From the NCBI GenBank assembly GCA_036380435.1, contig DASVES010000182.1, positions 1 through 6,094 on the forward strand: a DNA stretch of 6,094 nucleotides. Reading direction: 5' to 3'. Numbering within the stretch: the first letter of the stretch is position 1; every line of letters starts with the position of its first letter. The notes under the pieces are model-generated. The model saw nothing but the letters and a program-made list of their open reading frames with translations, was not told where the DNA came from and ran no database searches. Positions 1 to 4,537 of the stretch are shown here, piece after piece. The position numbers and the translations under genes were made by a program. The DNA comes from DASQDT01 sp036380435 (GTDB taxonomy: Bacteria; Acidobacteriota; Blastocatellia; Pyrinomonadales; Pyrinomonadaceae).

Positions 1-903
1 CCGCCGCTCCTCTTCGCCGGGGCGGCGATGCTCCTCATCGGCTTCGGCTTCAAGATCGCCACCGCCCCGTTCCACGTCTGGACGCCGGACGTGTATGAGG
101 GCGCGCCCACGCCCGTCACGGCCTTCATGGCCGCAGGGCCGAAGGCCGCCGGCTTCGCCTCCTTCATGCGCGTCTTTCTGTTCGCCTTCCCCTTCGTCGC
201 GGGCGGTCTCGCCGAGAGCGTCCACGATGCATGGCTCGGCGCGCTCTGGCTCCTCGCGATTTTGACGATGACGGTGGGCAACGTCGTCGCGCTCGTCCAG
301 ACGAACGTCAAGCGGATGCTCGCCTACTCGTCCATCGCGCACGCCGGTTACGCGCTCGTCGGCTTCGTCGCGGCCGGCGCGGCGCGCGGCGACGCCGAGC
401 GGCAGTCGGCCGTCGCCGCCGTCATCTTCTACCTGCTCGCTTATGCCGTGATGAACCTCGGCGCCTTCGCCGTCGTCACGCTCATCGCCCGCAGCGGCGA
501 CCGTCGCACAGACGTTGACGACTACCGCGGCATCGGTTTCTCGACGCCATGGCTGGCCTTCGCGCTCACGGTCTTCCTGTTAAGCTTACTTGGCATCCCG
601 CTCACCGCCGGCTTCATGGGCAAGATCATGGTCTTCCGCGAGGCCGTCGATCAGGGCTACATCGGCCTCGTCGTCATCGGCGTGCTCAACACGGCCGTCT
701 CCGTTTATTACTACCTGCGACTCATCGTCCTGATGTTCTTCCGCGACCGCGGCGTGGAGTGGGAGGCGCCGCGTGTGCCGGCGAGCATCGCGGTGACGCT
801 CGTGCTCACGCTCGCCGGTGTCTTTTACCTCGGTCTCTTTCCGGGACGCGTCCTCGAACGGCTGCGTGCGCCGCGGCCAGCGGCCGTCAGCCGCGCGAAG
901 TGA
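1..903 (+). CDS. nuoN: NADH-quinone oxidoreductase subunit N, C-terminal part
   Basis: This is the C-terminal 300 residues of NuoN, one of the antiporter-like membrane subunits of respiratory complex I, which couples NADH oxidation and quinone reduction to proton pumping. The reading frame is open to the left edge, so roughly the first 180 residues of a typical 480-490-residue NuoN lie outside the window; the ATG at 28 is internal. Family signatures are clear: GFGFKIATAPFHVWTPDVYEG (visible residues 14 onward) and GIPLTAGFMGK near residue 200. The three lysines of the proton path appear to be present, at visible residues 18 (FGFK), 48 (AGPK) and 208 (MGK), matching by context E. coli K217, K247 and K395. 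Hydrophobic segments alternate with short loops throughout, and LAYSSIAHAGY is also typical. The protein ends in a short basic tail before TGA. No nuo gene follows, so this is probably the operon end. Identification is secure. Confidence 0.96.
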   Translation, partial: PPLLFAGAAMLLIGFGFKIATAPFHVWTPDVYEGAPTPVTAFMAAGPKAAGFASFMRVFLFAFPFVAGGLAESVHDAWLGALWLLAILTMTVGNVVALVQTNVKRMLAYSSIAHAGYALVGFVAAGAARGDAERQSAVAAVIFYLLAYAVMNLGAFAVVTLIARSGDRRTDVDDYRGIGFSTPWLAFALTVFLLSLLGIPLTAGFMGKIMVFREAVDQGYIGLVVIGVLNTAVSVYYYLRLIVLMFFRDRGVEWEAPRVPASIAVTLVLTLAGVFYLGLFPGRVLERLRAPRPAAVSRAK

Positions 904-954
904 ATCGACCGCGCGCCGGCCTCCGCGTCTAAGCGTGCCCCGGCAGGGGCGCGA

Positions 955-1153
955 GGAAAGTAGCCAGGGGCCAGCGCCGAAGCGTTAGCGCAGGCGCGCC
1001 GCCCCTGAGTCATTCGCACATCCAACGCCGCGCCCTGAAGGGGCGCGAGGAATGCGACGCGCCGCGTCCTCGCGCCCCTTCAGGGCGCGAACATCTTTTA
1101 TGCGTGACCAGGGGCTGCGCTCACTCACGTTCGCTGGCCCCTGGCTACTTTCC
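955..1153. repeat. Outer inverted repeat, REP-like hairpin pair after nuoN
   Basis: Bases 955-976 and 1132-1153 are perfect 22-base reverse complements (left arm begins GGAAAGTAGCCAGGGG). Each arm is also part of its own local hairpin. On the left, CAGGGGC at 965-971 pairs with GCCCCTG at 1001-1007. On the right, CCAGGGGC at 1108-1115 pairs with GCCCCTGG at 1137-1144. The two hairpins share further blocks (CCAGCG, AGCGCAG) in inverted order, so they look like diverged inverted copies of one small element. A second inverted repeat (1029-1089) sits between them. This accounts for most of the 319-base gap between nuoN and the next gene. A weak hairpin at 937-950 (GCCCC/GGGGC) lies just before it; no T-run follows, so a classical terminator is not evident. 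Confidence 0.8.
1029..1089. repeat. Inner REP-doublet inverted repeat
   Basis: Arms 1029-1051 and 1067-1089 are perfect 23-base reverse complements around a 15-base centre. Each arm is itself a small hairpin (CGCGCCC, loop TGAAG, GGGCGCG), so the unit is two inverted REP-like hairpins, 61 bases in all. That architecture matches REPIN/BIME-type extragenic elements described in other bacteria; family membership here is inferred from shape only. As RNA it would fold stably and could stop or protect the 3' end of the nuo transcript, but it lacks a U-tract. Confidence 0.8.
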
Positions 1154-1154
1154 C

Positions 1155-1173
1155 GCTGCGCCTCCGGCGCAGC
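1155..1173. repeat. Small GC hairpin
   Basis: GCTGCGCC at 1155-1162 pairs perfectly with GGCGCAGC at 1166-1173 across a three-base loop. It begins two bases after the outer inverted repeat ends and lies about 35 bases upstream of the next gene's -10 box. It may be part of the same repeat cluster. No U-tract follows, so a terminator role is not supported. Confidence 0.55.
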
Positions 1174-1206
1174 CGCACGCCCCTCGCGCCGACTGACGTT
1201 AATTAT

Positions 1207-1215
1207 TGCTATAAT
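1207..1215 (+). promoter_or_regulatory. Extended -10 promoter, near-leaderless start
   Basis: TGCTATAAT at 1207-1215 (TG at 1207-1208, consensus TATAAT at 1210-1215) is a full extended -10 element inside an AT-rich island in otherwise GC-rich DNA. No good -35 hexamer lies 16-18 bases upstream, which fits extended -10 promoters. The expected transcription start, about seven bases after the last T, is near 1222, one base before the ATG at 1223. The mRNA would then be leaderless or almost so, consistent with the absence of a Shine-Dalgarno sequence. Confidence 0.65.
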
Positions 1216-1222
1216 GCCGCCG

Positions 1223-1798
1223 ATGCCGACAGCGGGCGCTTCAACCCTTAAGACGAAATCCGTCGCCGAAGATTCAGGGCGCGGCCGGGCGGCGCGGCCG
1301 TCGGCCGACTCGATCACGGCGCGCGTCCGCGAGGAGTTGGGCGAGGCGTGGGTGCCGCGTCTCTACCGCGAGCGCATCCTCCAGACGCGCACGCGCTCGC
1401 ACACGGTTTTTCCGGCGGCGAAGGGGGCAGTGGTCGAGGTGCAGCACACGCTGCTCGGCATCGAGCTGAAGGTCGGGCGCAGGCGGCAGTCGTGCCCCGA
1501 CCTCTCCACGGCGCGCTACCTCGCCGTCTTCGCCCGCGCCGGCTGCTCCGAGGTGGCCGTCCCCTACGACATCACGCGCATCTCGCATCTCGCCGACGAG
1601 CTGGAGTCCGCCTGGCAACGGATGCTGCTTCTGGCCGCGCATCACACCGAGGGGCGCGCTCGCTCCTTCGCCTCGCACGTCCGCTCGATGCTCGCGGCCG
1701 AAGTGCGGCGCGAAGTGGAGGAGGCGGGGCCGGGCGCGGCCGTCCCCGAGTTCAAGCAGAGCACCAGACAGCGCCGCACGCCTGTTCAAGAAGGGTGA
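1223..1798 (+). CDS. Hypothetical protein, 191 residues
   Basis: I do not recognise this protein. The frame has strong G/C third-position bias and runs uninterrupted to TGA. The N-terminal 28 residues are rich in S, T, A, G and R and probably disordered. Residues 30-165 look folded: amphipathic helices (ITARVREELGEAW), then a strand-like stretch (GAVVEVQHTLLGIELKVG, 69-85), a polar segment with CPDLSTARYL (91-100), another strand-like segment ending SEVAVPYDITRI, and a long helical stretch, residues 122-168. The C-terminus is basic and probably unstructured. There are two cysteines (91, 108) and no signal peptide or membrane segment, so it is likely cytoplasmic. The ATG at 1223 is preferred because an in-frame ATG at 1214 overlaps the -10 box and longer versions run through inverted repeats. 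It lies 26 bases ahead of the amidotransferase gene on the same strand, but that gene has its own -10 box. No function is claimed. Confidence 0.75.
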   Translation: MPTAGASTLKTKSVAEDSGRGRAARPSADSITARVREELGEAWVPRLYRERILQTRTRSHTVFPAAKGAVVEVQHTLLGIELKVGRRRQSCPDLSTARYLAVFARAGCSEVAVPYDITRISHLADELESAWQRMLLLAAHHTEGRARSFASHVRSMLAAEVRREVEEAGPGAAVPEFKQSTRQRRTPVQEG

Positions 1799-1806
1799 GC
1801 GCGGGT

Positions 1807-1812
1807 TAAAAT
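1807..1812 (+). promoter_or_regulatory. -10 box ahead of the amidotransferase gene
   Basis: TAAAAT at 1807-1812 lies in a short AT-rich patch between two GC-rich genes, with the expected transcription start near 1819 and the ATG at 1825. That gives a leader of about six bases and no room for a Shine-Dalgarno sequence, and none is seen. The -35 region is poor (GTTCAA at 1784-1789, 17-base spacing, overlapping the previous gene's end). The spacing resembles that of the promoter at 1207-1215. Confidence 0.5.
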
Positions 1813-1824
1813 ATTTCCCGGATC

Positions 1825-2856
1825 ATGCAGGAATTCAACTTCAACGAACCACCACGGCCGGACCACCAAGAGCCGCTCCCCTTTCCCTTCAACCAGCGCC
1901 CCTTCTGTCGCTACGAGAACATCGAGAAGCGCGTGGCGGCCGTGCGCGTGCTCGTCGTCAACAGTTTGTTGCGCTGGGAGACGGACGTGTCGGACGTGGC
2001 GCGCGCCGAACTCGGCGCGAAGCTCGCCCGTCAACTGGAACGCGAAAGGTACATCTCGGAGCTTGCCGCAAACAACATCCTCGGCAACATCCGGCGCCTC
2101 GTCGAGCGGCCCGAGACGGAGGTCGTTCACCTCTCGGAAGTTGCTGAGGCGGCCGAACGCTTCCGCCCCGACGCCGTCGTGTTGAGCGGGACGCTCAGCG
2201 ACTTCGACTACTACAACCCCAGCGTCATCGACGACTTCGGCCGCTACATCCGCACGACGCGCACGCCCGTGCTCGGCATCTGCGGCGGCCACCAGTTAGT
2301 CGGCATGTGCTTCGGCGCGCGCGTCGTCACGCTCTCTGACGGGCGCGAGCCGGCGGAGCGGCGCGCCGGCCGCGCCTTCGAGTACCAATATCGCTTCGTC
2401 AAGATTACCGACCCTGACGACCCCATCTTCCGCGGCGTGAAAGACCCCGAGTCGGGCGTGTGGCAGGACTACACCGTCGAGGGGCGCACCCTGCGCGTCT
2501 GGCAAAACCACGGACTGCAACTCGACCGCGTGCCTGAAGGCTTCCGCATGCTCGCCACCTCCTACCTGTGCCGCAACCAGATGATGGTGCGACGGGCCGA
2601 GGGGCAGCTCATCTACGCCGTGCAGTTCCACCTTGAGAAGTCTTTTCAGGACCTGAGCCGCGGTTACGAGCGCCGCCTCAACCCGAACCTCGCGCGCGAA
2701 GTCCGCAAGCGCCTGCTGCGCGAGGAGGCCGAGAGCCGCACGCGCTGGGAACACCAGAACGAGTCGCGCGACGGCCGCGCCATCTTCGAGAACTTCCTGC
2801 GCGAAGCCCTCCAGCACGTCGCCGCGTCCGGCGCCGAGGCAAACGCTCAAACTTAG
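1825..2856 (+). CDS. Class I glutamine amidotransferase-like protein
   Basis: This 343-residue protein carries a class I glutamine amidotransferase fold, which hydrolyses glutamine or a gamma-glutamyl amide through a Cys-His-Glu triad. Visible motifs: strand RVLVVNS (41-47), the oxyanion-region segment VVLSGTLSDFDYY (118-130), the nucleophile elbow GICGGHQLVG with Cys153, NHGLQLDRVPEGF (228-240), and AVQFHLEKS carrying His269 and Glu271. The triad residues all appear to be present; FHLE replaces the commoner FHPE. The core occupies about 41-278. Unusual parts are a 40-residue N-terminal extension rich in Pro, Phe and Asn, and a highly charged, probably helical C-terminal tail (279-343). No synthetase domain is fused, so the partner acting on released ammonia is unknown. 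It could instead be a free-standing gamma-glutamyl hydrolase like PuuD. It is transcribed towards the carboxylate-amine ligase gene, and the two share a gap filled by an inverted repeat. The start at 1825 follows from the -10 box just upstream. The fold is secure; the substrate is not known. Confidence 0.88.
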   Translation: MQEFNFNEPPRPDHQEPLPFPFNQRPFCRYENIEKRVAAVRVLVVNSLLRWETDVSDVARAELGAKLARQLERERYISELAANNILGNIRRLVERPETEVVHLSEVAEAAERFRPDAVVLSGTLSDFDYYNPSVIDDFGRYIRTTRTPVLGICGGHQLVGMCFGARVVTLSDGREPAERRAGRAFEYQYRFVKITDPDDPIFRGVKDPESGVWQDYTVEGRTLRVWQNHGLQLDRVPEGFRMLATSYLCRNQMMVRRAEGQLIYAVQFHLEKSFQDLSRGYERRLNPNLAREVRKRLLREEAESRTRWEHQNESRDGRAIFENFLREALQHVAASGAEANAQT

Positions 2857-2869
2857 CCCGCTCCTGGAA

Positions 2870-2950
2870 GGCAAAAGTAAAAAGGCAAAAGGCAAAAGTG
2901 AAGAGGCGGCTCGCTTCCCCACTTTTGCCTTTTGCCATTTTACTTTTGCC
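2870..2950. repeat. Heptad-built inverted repeat between convergent genes; possible bidirectional terminator
   Basis: Arms 2870-2900 and 2920-2950 are 31-base reverse complements with one mismatch, around a 19-base centre. Each arm is built from 7-base units: GGCAAAA, GTAAAAA, GGCAAAA, GGCAAAA, then GTG. The arms are A/T-rich, unlike the surrounding genes. The element starts 14 bases after the amidotransferase stop and ends 5 bases before the ligase stop (minus strand), so it fills the convergent gap. A long stem there could end transcription from both sides, although no pure T-run follows either arm. The tandem-heptamer composition suggests a dispersed repeat rather than an ordinary terminator. 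Confidence 0.85.
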
Positions 2951-2955
2951 CTCTC

Positions 2956-4098
2956 TTATCCCATCAGGGGCGCCATCTGGCTGGCGCTCAAGTCGGTGGG
3001 GACGTTCTCCATCGTCAGCTCGATGAGGCGATCAACCACGGCATTGAGGTCGCCGGTCTCCTTGAAGACCCGGAGCTGCTCCTCGGCCGAGGTGCCACGC
3101 TCAAGGATGGTGTGGACGTGCGTGATCTCTTTGCGCGAGCCGAGGTCGTCCACCACGTCATCGACGAACTCCAGCAGCTCCATGATGAGGTCGCGCACGG
3201 GCACCTCCGTCTGCTTGCCGAAGTCGATCATCTTGCCGCCTATGCCGTAGCGCACCGCGCGCCACTTGTTCTCCTGAATGAGCATCCGGCGGTAGAGGCG
3301 GAAGCCGAGGTTGCGCTCGATGAGCCGGTCGAGCTTGCAGACGATGGCTTGGAAGAGGGCGGCGAGGGCGAGGGTGTCGTCTACGCGCGTCGGGATGTCG
3401 CAGGCGCGGAACTCCAGCGTCGGGAAGGTGGGGTGGGGGCGGATGTCCCACCAGATTTTCTTCGGGTTGCTGATGCAGTTCGTCTTCTTCAGCAGCTCGA
3501 CGTATCGCTCGTAAGATTGGTAAGAGTCGAAATGGTCGGGGATGTCCGTGCGCGGAAACTTCTTGAAGACCTCGGAGCGATACGACTTCAGACCCGTGTT
3601 GATGCCGAGCCAGAAGGGCGAGGAGGTCGAAAGCGCGAGCATGTGCGGGAGGAAGTAGCGCGAGGCGTTCATGATGTGTATCTGCCGCTCGCGGTCTTCG
3701 ATGCCGACGTGGACGTGAAGGCCGAAGATGAGCAGGGAGCGCGCGACCATCTGCAACTCCTCGATGAGCAGGGCGTAGTGCGGGTCGTCGAACACCTTCT
3801 GATCCGTCCACTGCGAGATCGGGTGAGTGGAGGCGGCGATGATCGCCAGACCCTTCTTCCGGGCGAGGTGCGAGACGATGGCGCGCAGGCGCGTGATGTC
3901 GGCGCGGGCCTCCTCAATGTTCCGACAGATGCCGGTGCCGACCTCGACCTGCGCCTGCATCATCTCGGGCTTGACCTGCTCGCCGAGGATCATCTTGCCC
4001 TCTTCGAGAATCTCCGAGACGTGCGAGACGAGCAGCCGCGTCTGCGGATCGACGATCTGAAACTCCTCCTCGATGCCGAGGGTGTACTTTTCGAACAT
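2956..4098 (-). CDS. Carboxylate-amine ligase, GCS2/YbdK family
   Basis: This is a 380-residue ATP-dependent ligase of the glutamate-cysteine ligase type 2 (GCS2, YbdK-like) family, which joins an amino-acid carboxylate to an amine through an acyl-phosphate. It is probably cytoplasmic. Family motifs in order: LGIEEEFQIVD (7-17, Mg/ATP-binding glutamates), QAQVEVGTG (48-56), ASTHP (89-93), GLHVHVGIED (126-135), SPFW (160-163), the block WWDIRPHPTFPTLEFRACD (216-234), and ENKWRAVRYG (276-285). Length matches the family (about 370-400). The ATG at 4098 is preferred because AAGGAGGG, a near-perfect Shine-Dalgarno sequence, sits five bases upstream and the protein then starts MFEKYTLGIEEEF, as family members do. 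An in-frame ATG at 4179 would add 27 residues translated from a repeat. It lies downstream of the ATP-grasp and PilZ genes on the same strand, with a 109-base gap holding an inverted repeat. True glutamate-cysteine ligase activity is not implied: many YbdK-like proteins act weakly or on unknown amines. Confidence 0.93.
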   Translation of the reverse strand: MFEKYTLGIEEEFQIVDPQTRLLVSHVSEILEEGKMILGEQVKPEMMQAQVEVGTGICRNIEEARADITRLRAIVSHLARKKGLAIIAASTHPISQWTDQKVFDDPHYALLIEELQMVARSLLIFGLHVHVGIEDRERQIHIMNASRYFLPHMLALSTSSPFWLGINTGLKSYRSEVFKKFPRTDIPDHFDSYQSYERYVELLKKTNCISNPKKIWWDIRPHPTFPTLEFRACDIPTRVDDTLALAALFQAIVCKLDRLIERNLGFRLYRRMLIQENKWRAVRYGIGGKMIDFGKQTEVPVRDLIMELLEFVDDVVDDLGSRKEITHVHTILERGTSAEEQLRVFKETGDLNAVVDRLIELTMENVPTDLSASQMAPLMG

Positions 4099-4119
4099 CG
4101 TTGCCCTCCTTCGGAGGGG
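4099..4119 (-). promoter_or_regulatory. Shine-Dalgarno-sequestering hairpin before the ligase
   Basis: In the minus-strand transcript the leader reads CCCCUCCGAAGGAGGG, then CAACG and AUG. CCCUCC (4118-4113) pairs perfectly with GGAGGG (4109-4104) across a GAA loop, so the ribosome-binding site lies in the 3' arm of a six-pair hairpin. The first C residues (4119-4117) also belong to the base of the larger 33-base stem upstream, so the two structures compete for two base pairs. The pairing is plain in the sequence; a regulatory role is inferred. Confidence 0.55.
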
Positions 4120-4202
4120 TGATGAGTGATGAGTGATGAGTGATAAGAAAGAGAAAGCGGATTTTGTCCTTCTTATCACTCATCACTCATCACTCATCAC
4201 CC
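4117..4202. repeat. Perfect 33-base heptad-built inverted repeat
   Basis: Arms 4117-4149 and 4170-4202 are exact 33-base reverse complements around a 20-base centre (4150-4169). The arm contains three tandem GATGAGT units and a fourth variant, GATAAGA. It fills most of the gap between the PilZ stop and the ligase Shine-Dalgarno. Its plan (four 7-base units, 19-20 base centre, inverted units) is the same as that of the repeat at 2870-2950, although the heptamers differ. In the minus-strand mRNA it would form a very stable stem upstream of the ligase. No T-run follows, so it looks more like a dispersed element, attenuator or mRNA-processing site than a simple terminator. Confidence 0.88.
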
Positions 4203-4207
4203 ATTTC

Positions 4208-4531
4208 TCAGTCCCCCAACGCCCGCTCGATGGTCGTCCGGTTCTCCGCCGTCAGCCCGTGGAATCGGAGGCCCACGCCGCGGCCGGGGTTGCTGTAGAC
4301 CGCCTCGGCGTTGACGACCACGTCCCCTTCGGGGAACGGGACGCGCACCGTCAGGAGCGCGCCCTCGGGGATGTCGGCCTGCGTGTTCATGTAGAGGCCG
4401 CCGGGGCTGATGTCCTTCGAGCTGGCGACGCCCGTCAAGTCCACCCCCTCGAAGAAGACGTCGATGATGAGCCGCGAGCGCTCGAACTCGCGCCGCTCGT
4501 CCTGCGGGCTGCGGCTGTCGATGTAGTCCAT
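4208..4531 (-). CDS. PilZ-domain protein, probable c-di-GMP receptor
   Basis: This is a 107-residue protein that is almost entirely one PilZ domain, a small beta-barrel that binds the second messenger cyclic-di-GMP. Both binding motifs are visible: the arginine-rich RxxxR-type segment ERREFERSR (12-20, R14 and R18) and DxSxxG as DISPGG (40-45). The following LYMNT, LLTVRVPFP and GVGLRFHGL segments fit the barrel strands, and the C-terminal TTIERAL fits the closing helix. There is no signal peptide or membrane segment. The ATG is six bases after the stop of the upstream ATP-grasp gene, with purine-rich GAAGGG runs overlapping that stop region, which suggests one transcript and translational coupling. 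As a single-domain PilZ protein it would act by binding a partner; the ATP-grasp enzyme is the obvious candidate by position only. Confidence 0.9.
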   Translation of the reverse strand: MDYIDSRSPQDERREFERSRLIIDVFFEGVDLTGVASSKDISPGGLYMNTQADIPEGALLTVRVPFPEGDVVVNAEAVYSNPGRGVGLRFHGLTAENRTTIERALGD

Positions 4532-4537
4532 ACCCTT

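Noticed and set aside
937..950. Hairpin after nuoN as a rho-independent terminator
   Set aside because: Only five base pairs (GCCCC/GGGGC) and no T-run after it.
955..1173. CRISPR array or tandem-repeat locus
   Set aside because: The repeats are inverted, nested and only paired; there are no regularly spaced direct repeats with spacers.
1052..1222. Longer start at 1052 for the hypothetical gene
   Set aside because: The extra 57 residues come from inverted-repeat DNA and cross the -10 box; the start at 1223 fits the promoter.
2932..4122. 396-residue open frame on the plus strand, antisense to the carboxylate-amine ligase
   Set aside because: High-GC shadow frame. The opposite strand carries clear GCS2 motifs and a Shine-Dalgarno sequence, while this translation is low-complexity (D, V, L, R, E rich) with no domain.
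4099..4179. 27-residue N-terminal extension of the ligase starting at the ATG at 4179
   Set aside because: It would translate the GATGAGT repeat (giving LITHHSS-type peptide) and ignore the ideal Shine-Dalgarno before 4098. The family starts near MFEKYTLGIEEEF.
2870..4202. Composite transposon or genomic-island boundaries made by the two heptad repeats
   Set aside because: The two repeats do not share arm sequence, there is no transposase or integrase, and the enclosed gene has the same base composition as its neighbours.
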